In this document: in pieces, positions 26,561-38,013 of the stretch
Layout: every line of letters starts with the position of its first letter
Position numbering within the stretch: position 1 is the first letter of the stretch
Assembly: GCA_014281115.1 (NCBI GenBank)
Contig: JACONQ010000013.1
Span: 1,974,501 to 2,038,500, forward strand
Source: Laburnicola sp. R22_1
Taxonomy: Eukaryota > Ascomycota > Dothideomycetes > Pleosporales > Didymosphaeriaceae
DNA: 64,000 nucleotides
Direction of reading: 5' to 3'
Program-made: the position numbers and the translations under genes
The notes under the pieces: generated by a model
The model's input: the letters and a program-made list of their open reading frames with translations, nothing else
Told to the model about the DNA's origin: nothing
Database searches by the model: none

Positions 26561-29500
26561 AGTGCTGTATAAAGGCTAGAAAGAGCTCGCGCGGACGGGC
26601 TTAAGGCGATCCACTAATACTTTAATAGTAATTATTAAGGTATTACTAGAAATTAAGGACTTTAGAGCCTAGTTTAGAGCCTTCTTTATATAAGTATTAG
26701 CAGGATTATCCTTTCTATTAATCTATCTAATCTTAGAGATCTCGCGGTGCTCGTACAATTCGTAGAGTAACATAATATTAATTATAAGGCGCTTCTTATT
26801 TGTGGTTTCTAGTTATATAAGGTAGTTATAGAGAGACTTTAAATCTATACAGACAACTATAGAGATTAGCGGCAGACTAAGTGTGGGTATAATCTTCTAG
26901 AGAGTTATGCTAATAGTAATAGTATTATTAAAGCCTCCTACTATACTATACAGCTTGCTGGCGAGAACGCTCCTTATTACTCTCTTATACTTAGTTAAAT
27001 TCTAGTGTACAATATTTACTAGAATATTAAAGTTATTGCTATTACCTATATAATACTTATTGCTTAGAGCGATTAGAAATCCTAGCTATAAGCTTAGGTC
27101 CTTATTATTAGCAAATAAGCTATTAGTAAAAATAAATAGCTTTGCGTAATAGAGATCTAATAGTATAAAGGTAAGGCCACGCTTACTGTTATTAATCTGC
27201 TATTAGATTTGTGTGTTTAATACCTTAATATCTTTGTGCGAGGATAATATAGTCTAAGCGGCAATAGATAAATTAAATACGGCTTTTAGTTAGTATATAG
27301 ATATAATGTAGGCGCCTCTTATACACTGCTCTATATATCTCTAAGCGACATCCTTATCTTTAGAGTTAATTGTGCAAAGGCCCTTTACTTGCCCTTTTTA
27401 TATAAGAACTATAGTGTTATATATAAGCTAAATTCTTTCACTATTAAACTTAATAGGTTAGTCCTTAGTAAGGATAGTCTTATCCTTTATATAGAAGGCT
27501 ACTTTCTTTAGCTCTTCTTCTTTTCTTTATGCGAAGTTCTTATTAACAATACTAAGACTATTATCTATCTAAAGGCTAGTGATCCTAAAGGTATGCTCTC
27601 CTTTATTAGTAATAAGTAGATATAGGTTATAGAATAAAGTCTTTATACTAAGTTTCTCTTTATAGTAGTTATAGTAGGTCTTAAACTAGTAAAGACCTAA
27701 TTTAGCTACACTATAGAGTGGTTGTATAATATAGAAGATTATATCTTATAGAAAGTTTATGCGTAGTTTCTTAAGTAGTCTAGTATAGAGCGTGTGGTTT
27801 AGTTTGTTAGTAGACTAAATATAGGCCTAGGTAATATCTTACAGTTCGAAATGCATTCTGTATATTGCCTAAAGGCTTACTCCTAACGTAAAAAGTAGAC
27901 GCTGGCTTATTCTTTAGATAGTAGGTAATTAGGTAAGGATTTTATCCTTCTCCTTATTAGAGTGGCTAGCAAACACAAGGCGGAATTTCTTATATAGTTA
28001 AGTAGTCTTGTCCTTAACTTCTTATACAAGGCGGAGGTTAAAGATTCTGTCCTTATGCTTAGATAGGTTAAAGATAAGAATCGTAAATATGCTATTAGCG
28101 ATTAGGGTGTTTATCTCTATATAGTCTAACTCTTTAAAAGGTGCTCTGGATGTTATAATTATACCTTCTACACAAAGCTTTAGAGACAGTTCCTAATTAC
28201 TTGTCTCCTTTTAGGAAAGGAATATAGCATTCTTTCTTAGGTGGCCTTTTCTTCTCTTCTCTAGAGAATCTCTTTATATAGGGATAGTATTATCTACTTT
28301 GTGCAATAGTAGAAAAGTGTAATCTTCTTTATAATAGTATAGCTTAACTTGTGTATAGTAAAACTTTACTAGACTATTCTCTAGGTTAAGAATTATATCT
28401 TTATTCTTAATGCCCTTAATTTTATATAGGCCTATCTATTTACCTTTCTCTCTCTAGACTATAACCTTAGATCTAAGTAGGAGCTTAAGGACTTTGTGCG
28501 CTACTAATAGACTATTATAGGTGTTTAGCACATAATTAATACTAGTCTTGTTTTTTTTTCTTCTATAATATCTTTATTGCCTTTTTTACGGTATTTATAT
28601 GTGCGATAATATTAGATAATAGGGGAGAATCTATATTAATTCTAGGATATGCACTAAAAACTAGTAGTGTAAGTATAAGACTATCTAGGCCTATAGTATT
28701 ATTAATAGCTTTAATAGCTATCTAAAAGATGTCCTTCTTATTTATATAATCTTCTGGTTTAGCCTTTAGAATATTAAAGGCTATATAGAGAGGTGCGTGC
28801 AAACGCTTAACCTTCCCTATTACCTAATATACTTCTATAGCCATCTGCCTATAGGTTGCATTAATAATCCTTACGCAGTTCCTAAACTTATTTAATATAA
28901 AGTTTGTACCTAGGTTATGTATAATATAGTTAGGTAGACCTTAGTAGATATTAATCTAGCATCTATAGAGGGCTTCCTACGCATCTTATAGAGATATTAA
29001 TTTTAAGAAGATTGCAGCTTAAAATAATATATCTATATTCATAATATATAGTGCGTCTCTAGTTCTAATGCGTATAATATTAATAATAATCTTATAGTTA
29101 AAGTGGGTGTTATCCTTAATAGTGAACTTAAAGCGACGCGGAGCTTATTTATATAATTAATAGTGGTGGCAAAACTTCTAAATTTTGTTTAGTATAGTGG
29201 CATCTACTTTATAGCTAGTATTAGTAAGCATCTTCTAAAGTCTTTCTATATATGGATGTTCGAATCATTAATAAAGGCGACAGAGTTTTTATTTAGTAAA
29301 GAAAGACACAGTTTCTTTCTTGCTAATATTAAAAAAAGGGTGTCCCTATTTGCGTATAATAGGTATAGTTATACTGTCCCTTTATATAATAATATCTAGA
29401 ATATTGTTAAAGTAGACACCTAGCTTATTAGTATTTGCTAGTAATAGCAGAAATAGTGTTAGAGTGTCTAAAGTATAGTAGGTAACTATTCCTATTAGAT

Positions 29501-31900
29501 TTATAATTTGTATAGTTCCTAGAGATCCTTATAAGTTCTAATCTCTAAAGCTAATACTAGTGTTGCTAGGTGTCTAGTTAATTTTTATATATGGGTTCTC
29601 TTATATATATGCCTCTAGCTGTGCTTTGCTAATAGTGAAAATTCTTACTATACCTATATCCTATAGTTTACCTTCGTATATTATATAGTATTAATCTTTA
29701 AGGATAAACTATTCTGCACACTCCTCTAGCTCTATCTTATAGATGTGTTTACTAGTTATGCGGTAAAGATAGGTAGTAGTAGTTAGATAGGATACTTAAT
29801 TATTACTATTCTTATTATCTTTACTCTGCTTCTCTTCTTTGTGCGAAATAGGTTTTTTATTATTATACCCTTCTATATTCTAAATATAAGACTAAATAGT
29901 TTTATATAAAGGCGTTTTAGTATTGTACTCTTTATAGAAAGTAATATACTACCTTATTACGCGGGTACGCTTATTACGCAGATGGTTAGAAGACTAATAA
30001 TCTTTTTTATAGTATACAAAACACTTCTTTAGTCTTGTATAAAAGTTGTTTAATTAGAATCGCGATAATAATAGTATAAAACGTTCGCAAAATTCTTATT
30101 TATAAGAGACTAGTAATCTTCCTCTTTATGTGGGAAAGTTGTATTTACAATTAGTGTAGTACGTATTAGCCTCTTATAGGTACTAATTAGATTAGCGGTT
30201 AATTGCAACTTAAATTAACGTATAGAGATTAGCAAATAGAGCTTTATAGGTAGGCTTAGGGGTAAATATAGCCTACTCTAGCTCTACGTATCTGTGGCAT
30301 GCTTATATTATAATAGTATAGAGAGGAATTTCCCCAGCAAAGTTTGCATCTAATACTCTCTATATAAGGGTAAGCCTATTAATTATTCCCTCTAGGACTT
30401 TGTATAGATTCTTATTAGGGTTCTTACGCTAACATTATGCGAAAGTCATTATGGTTTAGTCTGTCTAATACTAGTTATAGTTAATAGTAGTATTAAAGTA
30501 ACTATTAAGTGCTTTATATAAGCACTTCTATAATTGTTTATAATAAATAGTATAGAGGTAATACTATACTGCACAGCTAGTATGGATATCTAAAAAGATG
30601 TCTAGGTATTAATCCTTAGTAATATCTAGGCGTCTGTATAAATCTATAAAGATTCTAGTCTTATCTGCCAAAATATTATATAGAGCTCTAGTATAGTTGT
30701 TATTCTTATTTTATGCCTTTTAAAATTAGATTATCTTATTAGCTAGAATTCTCTAAGGAGGTAGGTTATGTTTAGACGAAAGTTTATATAGGTTAAATTA
30801 TAGTATAGACTTAGTATATATAGATTAGTATAGTGCCTATAATTTATATTTAACTAGTGGTGGTTCTATTCTATACAGCGTTTAATAATTGCAAGTAGGT
30901 AGGCAAAAAGGTAGTTAGGTACTATATGCAAAGAGTAGTGGGTTATTTAGTTATTTGTATAAATAGAATCGTCCTTAGTACTTATGCAAAGGTTCTCTTA
31001 AGATGTCTATAGGGACCTATAACTGTGTAGGTACCTATAGTAGTAGTGGCTTACTCTATTTAGGTTTGTACAACAGCCTAACTAGCTTAGATATTTTTAA
31101 AATTAGCCTTAGTGTTTGCGTATAAGGAGTTAAGCGGGCTAGTAAGGGTAGTAATATATAAGTAATATCTATATTGCCTTAGGCTACTTTGTATAATTTG
31201 CTAGCACTTATGGCTCTAGCGTCTATCCTTAGTGTAATGCCCTTTTTTTCTAGAACTGTAATAAGCTCTCTTCTAAACGCATAGTTTAACTTTAAAAAAT
31301 AGTATTCTTTCTATCCTTTAAAGTCTTCCTAGAATAATTCTAAGAAAGCTGTTCCTTTTTAGTATATGCTCCGTACAATTACATTTCTAATAGAAAGGGA
31401 TTGCCTACTAGGCTAATCTTATCCTTCTAGTACTTAGTTCTTGTTCCCTTGCGCAATATTACCTCTAATATTTCTATTCCTTTAGCATACTTATTATATA
31501 GTCTAGTATATTTAGGCATATTAGTATTATCTTGCAAAGTAAAGGCAGTAAAGATAGAGGCTTTGTACAAAGCAGTAGTAGGGGTAGTTATTATATAACT
31601 AGTTTGTTTAATAGGTTAGTTATATAGAAGGTTGTGCTTTATTAGGGCTTGTTATTATCTAACTATATATTTGTATAGTTACTAGTAGTGTGCTTAGTGC
31701 ACTATTTCCTCTTAAAACTTATATAGTAGTAATATCTACTTACTAACTTAATAAAAGAGTTAATCTACTATCTCTATAGATAAGAATAGATTTTATACAT
31801 CTTATATAATCGCTTTATTTATCTTGTATAGTAGTAATAGTTACTTACTAACTCTATAAAGGTTTAATCTACTATCCTCTTGCGTATAGAGGATAGGGTA
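26560..31900 (-). pseudogene. gag-pol remnant of the Copia element
   Basis: The polyprotein remnant is read on the minus strand. Domains with visible motifs are the pre-integrase and integrase core (about 29260-28560), the reverse transcriptase (about 28200-27400) and RNase H (about 26900-26600). The N-terminal gag and protease part (about 31900-29300) is too degraded for me to assign motifs. Stops are of the RIP type, at former Gln and Trp codons, and I saw no long frameshift in the integrase and reverse transcriptase parts. The borders are approximate. Confidence 0.85.
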
Positions 31901-31992
31901 TAACAACATAAATTATACAGCTAATAATAACTTATATAATTCGTCTTTACTCTTACTAATTTATAGTTAAGAGTTAGTTAACTACTAATTAG

Positions 31993-32279
31993 TGTTAAAT
32001 AGGCTCTATAGCTAGGTATATAGATATTAATATCTAATACTCTATATTAGTAACTGTGGAGGGTGTACAGGATAATTATATAAAAAAAGAAAATAATATA
32101 ATAGAACTAGCTTAGTATTAATTGCTTATCTCTAGAGAGGGTGTAGATAGAAAGGAGAAGATCCTGCGGCGCATAGGCCGCGGCGCATAGGCATTATGTA
32201 ATCCCTATATAATGCTATTATGCGGCAATATTAAAACCTTAATACCCTTAGGTACCCTTGCCCGTACAGTGTATAGATA
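31993..32279 (-). repeat. 5' LTR of the Copia element
   Basis: This is the partner of 24945-25231, with the same length and orientation. It ends TATAGATA (from TATAGACA) and is followed by the target-site copy ATACT. Confidence 0.88.
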
Positions 32280-32284
32280 ATACT

Positions 32285-32743
32285 AATATTAAATAAAGAT
32301 GCAAAATAGTATATATAAGATAAAATTATAGGTATTTTCTATTATTATATAAGAACCTACTTAGCTTTAGAATTTTCCTTAACACTAGTAATAATAAAAA
32401 GATGTTTATATAAAGATATAAAGGGGGAGCTAGTCTACTAGAAACACTTATAAATAAGTCTTTTAGTATAATAGGGTATATAGAAAAAAGCTTAAGGCAG
32501 ATGTAATATTATATATAGCCTACTATAGTCCTAAGAAATATATTATTATTAATAATAAGTCTTTTAATAGTATAGTTACCTAGGCATAAGGTATAAAGAA
32601 TCTAAGCCTAAAGATAGCACTAGAGAGTATATAGTTCTAGGAGCTATAGTAATACACTATATCTATAATTATTTAAGTAGTCTTTAAAGTAAACACTAAC
32701 TATAGTATAGTGTAGTTAAGTAATATATCTAATATTCTATATC
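32285..32743. other. AT-rich DNA at the right edge of the island
   Basis: The DNA is AT-rich with RIP character and contains no recognised gene. It ends sharply at about 32740. The next bases are normal-composition transposase sequence, which suggests an old breakpoint or insertion border rather than a gradual decline of mutation. Confidence 0.6.
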
Positions 32744-33319
32744 CAAAACACCCTTTTGCAGAGCGAAAATGAGGGCCTGCTCGACGCTCTCACTATTAAG
32801 AAAAGAAGAGAGACGAAGGGCAAGTCTCTAGACCTGCTGCAACACTATGAGTACTGGGGGCCTTCTATGATGTGGACTCCTTGGTCATTCAGGGAGGCCA
32901 AGACCCAGATGAGGCTTGCAAGGGAGGAGAGAGAGGCAGAGGAGAAGGAAAAAGCTAACATAAAGGAGCTTGCTAAGGCTAATAAGCTATACAACGAAAA
33001 GATTGCGCAGGAGAAGCGTGAGAAGCGGAAGAAGGAGAAGGAAGAGCGTGACCGGTTAGCTACTGTGAAGGCTAAGGAAGTCGCTGAGCGCAAGGCAGAG
33101 AGAGAGCGCCAAAAGCAAGCTCGCGACTCTCAAAAAGCTGTACAAAAGCCCTCTATAAGCAAGCGCAAGGCGTCACAGAAAGCAGCACCAAGAAAGAATT
33201 AGAAACGTAGTGCTAGGGATGATGTAGGTGGTGCCTCGCGCACAGCGCGTACCCCAACACCTCCACACCAAACCAACACTCGCGGCCGCAAAATCCTTCG
33301 GCCAAGAAAGTATTCGTGA
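32744..33319 (+). pseudogene. C-terminal remnant of a Fot1/pogo-type DDE transposase
   Basis: The frame begins without a start codon (Q-N-T-L-L-Q-S-E-N-E-G-L-L). It continues with the block typical of the C-terminus of fungal Fot1/pogo transposases: Q-S-E-N-E-G-L, K-G-K-S-L-D-L, a W-S-F-R-E-A stretch, then a long Lys/Glu/Arg-rich helix ending K-R-K-A-S-Q-K-A-A. A TAG at 33200-33202 interrupts it. The same frame continues beyond (K-R-S-A-R-D-D-V) to TGA at 33317-33319, where family members end in a basic R-G-R-K motif. The TAG is probably a former CAG. The HTH, CENP-B and DDE domains are missing upstream. It is a broken transposon gene with no active product. Confidence 0.85.
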
Positions 33320-33409
33320 GACAGTTTATCGCATAGGGCTATAGAGTACTCCACCAAGTTATTTTGTGATAATAGCTATGTTGTGTGGCTCTACAGCTTC
33401 AAGTTTGTG

Positions 33410-33640
33410 TAGCCCGTTTTGGTGATGCGCGTGCATTGACTGACGGCGTGCATTGAGTGCACGGACTCGGTATTGAACATCTTCGTCGTGTGGAGATTCT
33501 AACCAAGGTCGAGTCCGCACCATACACAGAGAGGAGTAAAACAGGAGGCAATAAAACCCAGTACCTAGCACACAGTGGTAGTAACAAAATATACACAAAA
33601 TAACGATGATTTCGTCGTCGTCTTTCGTGTTGGAGGGGTA
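33410..33640 (+). repeat. Right copy of the inverted repeat bordering the island
   Basis: This is the unmutated copy of the repeat seen reversed at 657-875 and partly at 52924-53010. It lies 90 bp beyond the transposase stop and about 90 bp from the ORC1 stop codon. Position and orientation fit a terminal inverted repeat plus subterminal DNA of the Fot1-like element. Edges are approximate, and no clean TA target duplication was identified. Confidence 0.7.
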
Positions 33641-33727
33641 TATCAGCTCCGATACACGATTTGTATGCCTCCTTAGCATTGGTCAACGCGCAGGGCGTCG
33701 TTGGGGAACCATAACTGCGGCACGCGC

Positions 33728-36401
33728 TCAAGACGAGATCCCCAAACCCTTGACTTCAACGTCCTCGCCGAGAGCCAGCCGCACTTCTTCTTCGGCGACT
33801 CCAAGGCGTACCCGCCCAACTCGTTCCCCGTGCCGGGCTTCCATGCCTATAATACCAGCTTCTGAAAGCTCTGCTGCAGCGGAAGCGATGCCTAATGCCC
33901 GTGCAGCTTTGTTATTCGTTTGCTTCAATGGACCATCTTTGTGTTTGGATGGTGTCAAAGTTTGGGAAAGTTGAGCTGTGGCGCCCGTAACTGCAATACC
34001 ACCGTCTGTCTTGTCTTCAGCCTGTTCAATTGAGAGCAAGTAGTCTTGCACTGGCTGCAGCTGGCTCATTAAGCCTAGCTTTTTCATCTCATCAACAACA
34101 TCTCCTAGGACGGCTTCACCAATACCCGTTCGTCGGATACGTGCCAAGAGAGCCGCGAGAAAGACCTTAGATGCCAGAGGTAAGGCGCGCAGTGCCTGTT
34201 GCAGGGGACTACTCGTGGCCTCATTGATGGCTTGTTTGATCGTCGCAATCGTGACCACGCCCTTTTTGCTGTTGGGGCCGACACGTTTTTGAAGTGTAGT
34301 GTCCGGCTCACCGGTGTCCTTGGGGACTCGAGGGCCTTCCTTACCTTTGTTCCGGCCTGTTCGGCTTGGGGTCGTGGGTTGGGCCTCATCAGTCTCGGCC
34401 TCGTACTCTGCCGCCTCCGTTTCCGCGATTTCAACTGCACGCCTGCAGATGTCTAACGCGCGGCGGGCGTCACCACTCACAGCCGCCACTTTCCGTGCTG
34501 CGAACTGCACGGCGTCCGGGTGGACTATATTGCCAGGTACCCCTTCTAATCGAGATTGGATAATTTGCATTAATTGGTCATGTGTATATCCAGAGAAGGT
34601 AATCCGCGTAAGGCCTGTGCGGTGTTAGCCTCGCCAAACATGGAGCCGGAAGATGCCGCTTGGGTCCGGAAGTAGCGTCGATTTGCGACGATATTGGTAA
34701 GCATTCAACTCTGGCTTTGGGGCGGATGGAAATGAGTGCAAACACGATATGAGGGCGGTGCTGAAGGATAGGATTGCTTGTACGTACCAAGGCGGCTGCT
34801 AATCTTGTTGCTCAACGTGCGTTCCGGTAGATCCATGGTGTTTGCAACGGCGAGTACAATCAATCTGCTATGCTGTAGCCCGGGCCAATTGAAGAAGTTG
34901 TACATGACCGACTGGTTCTTGGTCACCAGCTGGTCTAATTCGTCCATCAAAACAACGCAAGGCACCCGCCGCGGACTTGGTGTCGAGAACTCGCGTTCGA
35001 GGAGCTCTAACGCGTGCGATGCGCTGACACGATCACCATGTAACGCTTGCCAGAGTAACGAGTAGGACTGATGGGGATCCGTGACCTTCATACCATTGAT
35101 GTCGACGAAGATGAAGTCGTCCAATTCTTCAGCCTGGACAGAGGCTTGCAACTGTGCCACCACTTCTCGGACAGTCGCAGTCTTGCCGGTGCCCGGCGTG
35201 CCGGAGATGTAGATGCAAGAGCCCGAGCCATCTGTGATGGCGGCCTCCAGGTGACTGTAGACTGTGGAGAACTCCTCCTCGCGGCACGGGAGCGCGGCGG
35301 GTACGGATGAAACGTGCAGCTGGTTACGAGCGATCTGGAATGGCGAGTTCAGGGCAGACGGTGAGAGGACCCGGGTCCCAAGAGGGGTAAACTCGAGTTG
35401 TTTTTTGAGCACTATCCGCTTGTGTGTCGGAGTCAGAAACTTGCGCGTGCCGGGGCTCTTCCTGGTCGATGTTGGAGTTGTTGCGTCGTTCAATCTGCGG
35501 CGCTTCTTTGGAGTCTTGGGCGCCCCGTCGTCATCCGAGTCGGGCGCCACGAAGTCGTCCAGATCCGCAGTGTCTTTCCGTGGACGCCCACGCTTGCGGG
35601 TTGCTTTCGTCTGGCTCTCGACCAGCTCCATCAAGGAGGGGAGGTCGTCCACGCCCCGGTAGACGTCCTCCCACACGAACTCCGGGGTGTATGTCGTGGT
35701 CCTTGTGTTGCAGCCTCTCCTGCATATGAAGATCTTTCCGTAGTCCTTTGAGGACTTCTTCACGTCGCCATTCGGGTACAGCCGCTTGAACTCGTCGTGC
35801 GAAACAATCTTGGCGGTGCCGTTGATGGTGCTAAGGGCGTTGTCGTCGAAGGCGGGCGATATGTATAGTTCATTCTGCTGGTGGTCAGCCGGCAATCAGT
35901 GGCAGTGCCTTGATAGACTCACAGGCAGGAAGTCGGTTCGCTTGGTAGGCTTGTTGCGGATCTCCTTCTCTGAGGAGAACCACATGAACTTGGCCATCTT
36001 CTCCGGTTCTCCCTCGTCTTCATCCTCGAAGAAGCCGCAGATCAGTCCGACCCATGCCTGCTTGCCCTCCGCTTTCAGCAGCACGGCATCTCCCTGCAGC
36101 GTGCACCTGTGATGAGCATATGTACCAGACGATAGGCTCTCCCGGGGCGACTCACCTGCTTGCAGACAAATTTGCCCATGCGAGCGCCGACGATGCGCCT
36201 ACTGGAGCTCGCCGGCGCTGCCTTGCGCTTTCGCGGCGTCGCATTCTGCGAGGGTTGCGTGTCGGCGACGTCTTCGTAGATCCACTCCCACGGCAGGTCG
36301 TCATAGCCAAGCTCGTCGTCGGAGTCTTCGCGGATGACGGCGCCGCCTGAGAGAAACTGTCGCGCCTTTTCGACTCGGGTTGGCTTGCGTACGGGCGCCA
36401 T
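33728..36401 (-). CDS. ORC1: Origin recognition complex subunit 1
   Basis: ORC1 is the largest subunit of the complex that binds replication origins and helps load MCM helicase in the nucleus. I assemble four exons: 36401-36156, 36093-35923, 35874-34788 and 34614-33728. They are joined by introns of 62, 48 and 173 nt, all in phase, giving 796 aa, a normal fungal length. The BAH domain covers about residues 70-215 (G-K-F-V-C-K-Q, W-V-G-L-I-C, N-E-L-Y-I-S-P). An AT-hook-like R-K-R-G-R-P-R-K lies at about 232-239. The AAA+ Walker A G-T-P-G-T-G-K-T is at 364-371 and the Walker B end M-D-E-L at 449-452. Sensor residues N-T-M-D-L-P-E-R follow, and a winged-helix region lies in the last exon. The start is the first ATG in the BAH frame. 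The third intron is long for this region. Its 3' end lies close to the mobile-element border. Confidence 0.95.
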
Positions 36402-37216
36402 GGGCGTTGAAAATTGACGTTTGGCGCGGCTTACATGGGTGCCTCTACATGTATCTGCGGTCAACGCGTTGCGTCTGCTCCAGGGCTTGGCAGACTTCAA
36501 TTGCGCTCGGCGCAAATCTACGTCACACGTCACCGGCAGCATCAGTCACAGCCGCCGTGTTCCAGAGATGGCTCCATGATCCGCATTATACTACATCGCC
36601 AAAAGAGGAGCAGACATTTCACGGCCAAGGAAGGATGAAAGGATGATGCAATAACAATATTTCGTCGCCCTCACCAACTGGGCGCGGTGCGCTATCGAAT
36701 ACATATCCAAACCGCCATGTACCCTGTTTGGTCTATCCAGGCCAGTCTTCCCAGAGGTCCAGAGAATCGGAGAGCTTCCGGACCCATATGAGAACGCCAA
36801 ACGCCAACCCATGTCATGACCAAGCGAAGGACTCATACATCGTTCCAGTTCGCGTCATGTACGACCCATGTACTACCCCCGCTGAAACGCTGTGCAATAA
36901 TATCAAGAGAAATGTACAGGACAATGCGTCCTGGAAAAGAAATGGTAGCAAAGACAGCTAGCCCAAGACACCCTGGGCCTCTAGCAATGCCCCGATGAGA
37001 ATGGGCAAAGCGCCGCTTCTAGCGTGTGTATTCACATGCTACGGATGGGGCACAGAGGCGGCGTACGAGGCATCGAGTCGGGCGTGGCCGGGTAGTGCTC
37101 TGGTGGAGAGCCGGCCTGCGAGGCCTCGAACGAGTCGTTCAGTAGTGGTGGTGTCTGCCACGAGCCTGTCAGTTTGTGGCTTGTCGAAAGAAGTTGTGCG
37201 GTTCAAGAGTTGGGAT
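36402..37216. other. Intergenic region between the bZIP gene and ORC1
   Basis: These 815 bp lie upstream of ORC1 and downstream of the bZIP stop codon, since both genes point left. They must hold the ORC1 promoter and the bZIP terminator. No further gene is visible. Small open frames here lack support. Confidence 0.6.
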
Positions 37217-38013
37217 TCAATGTGCGTAGTTGTATGACTTGCGAGGGGGGAGCTTTACATGAGCACCGCTAGGCGGGTATGCGTGTGGTGGAGGAATCTC
37301 CATCGAGTTCATGAGCTGGTATCCGCTTGCGAATGGATTCGCAATCTCGTCTTCCTGATAGTACTCGGACTTGATGGGCTGTGCCAGGCTAGGCAGCGTG
37401 GAAGAGTAGGTTGATGAGAGCGGCGGCAAGTACGCGTATGTCGTCATCTCGGATGAGATGGTCGTGGGTATTGAGTGGTACGGAGCAGTAGTCGTGTAGG
37501 GAATGGGATACGCAGCTGCCTCGGGTGTTGGGTACGCGCTATACGAGAAGGGCGGGGGAGATGTCGAGAGCTGTCGATCTGTATATTGATGGGCGAACAT
37601 GCCCCTCTCTTCGTATCCCGGGATCTCGGGAGTTCGTCGACTGAAATCCGATTCAGAAGAAGCAGGCGAAGGGAACGGCGGGCGTGGAGACCGTTGCGTT
37701 GGCTGGAGCTCTGCAGGCTTCTGCTCTGGCGAGGCTGAGCTCGAGGCAGCCCGACGCTCCAAATCTTCGAGCCTCTTCTTGAGCTTCTTGCGGTAGTTAC
37801 CTGGTCGGATTAGTTATCGCTCGGGATCCAAGGCGGGGGAGACTCACGCTGAGCAATCCTGTTCTGTATCCGCCGACGCTCGGCAAGATCTGAGATCTTG
37901 GTCCAGTCCTCGTTTGGGTTTGCGGAGGCGGAGAAGGCACTTGACGTGCCTGAGTATCTGTGGACGGGTGCTGCCGGAGCGGCGGCATACTGGTAACCAG
38001 CGTGTTTATGCAT
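37217..38013 (-). CDS. bZIP transcription factor with a short zipper
   Basis: Two exons, 38013-37848 and 37800-37217, are separated by a 47-nt intron with a GTGAGT donor and a CAG acceptor, giving 249 aa. The intron splits the codon of the first Arg after N-R-I-A-Q within the basic region. The basic region, about residues 41-60, contains the bZIP signature N-x7-R (Asn50 to Arg58: N-R-I-A-Q-R-N-Y-R). It is followed by a short leucine-zipper start (K-L-K-K-R-L-E-D-L-E). The rest is Pro/Ser/Tyr-rich and probably a disordered activation region. The protein should act in the nucleus as a DNA-binding regulator. Its targets cannot be told from sequence. The ATG stands in a good context (ACCATGC). 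An unusually long gene-poor region lies upstream. Confidence 0.92.

Larger units (their letters stand above)
24945..32279 (-). mobile_element. Copia (Ty1) LTR retrotransposon, RIP-degraded
   Basis: Direct LTRs of 287 bp at 24945-25231 and 31993-32279 enclose 6.8 kb. The coding strand is minus. Reading down from about 29250, the integrase region contains APRRFKFTIKDN, then LPNYIIHNLGTNF near 28900-28950, and LVFSAYPRINID near 28620-28680. Reverse transcriptase follows near 27600-28200 (SRAPFKELDYIE, RLVFAS, PLYSVAKLGLY). RNase H lies near 26600-26860 (KKRLIINIMLLYELYEHREIS). This order (integrase before reverse transcriptase) is that of Copia elements. Many TAG/TAA stops make it inactive. The total length is 7335 bp. 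Confidence 0.9.

Noticed and set aside
32845..33093. 82-codon minus-strand frame rich in Ser and Phe
   Set aside because: It is the shadow of the Lys/Glu/Arg-rich transposase remnant on the + strand.
1..33640. Giant Starship-type transposon
   Set aside because: I could not identify a tyrosine recombinase captain or typical cargo genes. The visible content is explained by Gypsy, Copia and Fot1-type elements.
33359..33731. Two overlapping minus-strand frames of about 110 codons
   Set aside because: They cover the island-border repeat and the ORC1 3' flank, and show no motif.
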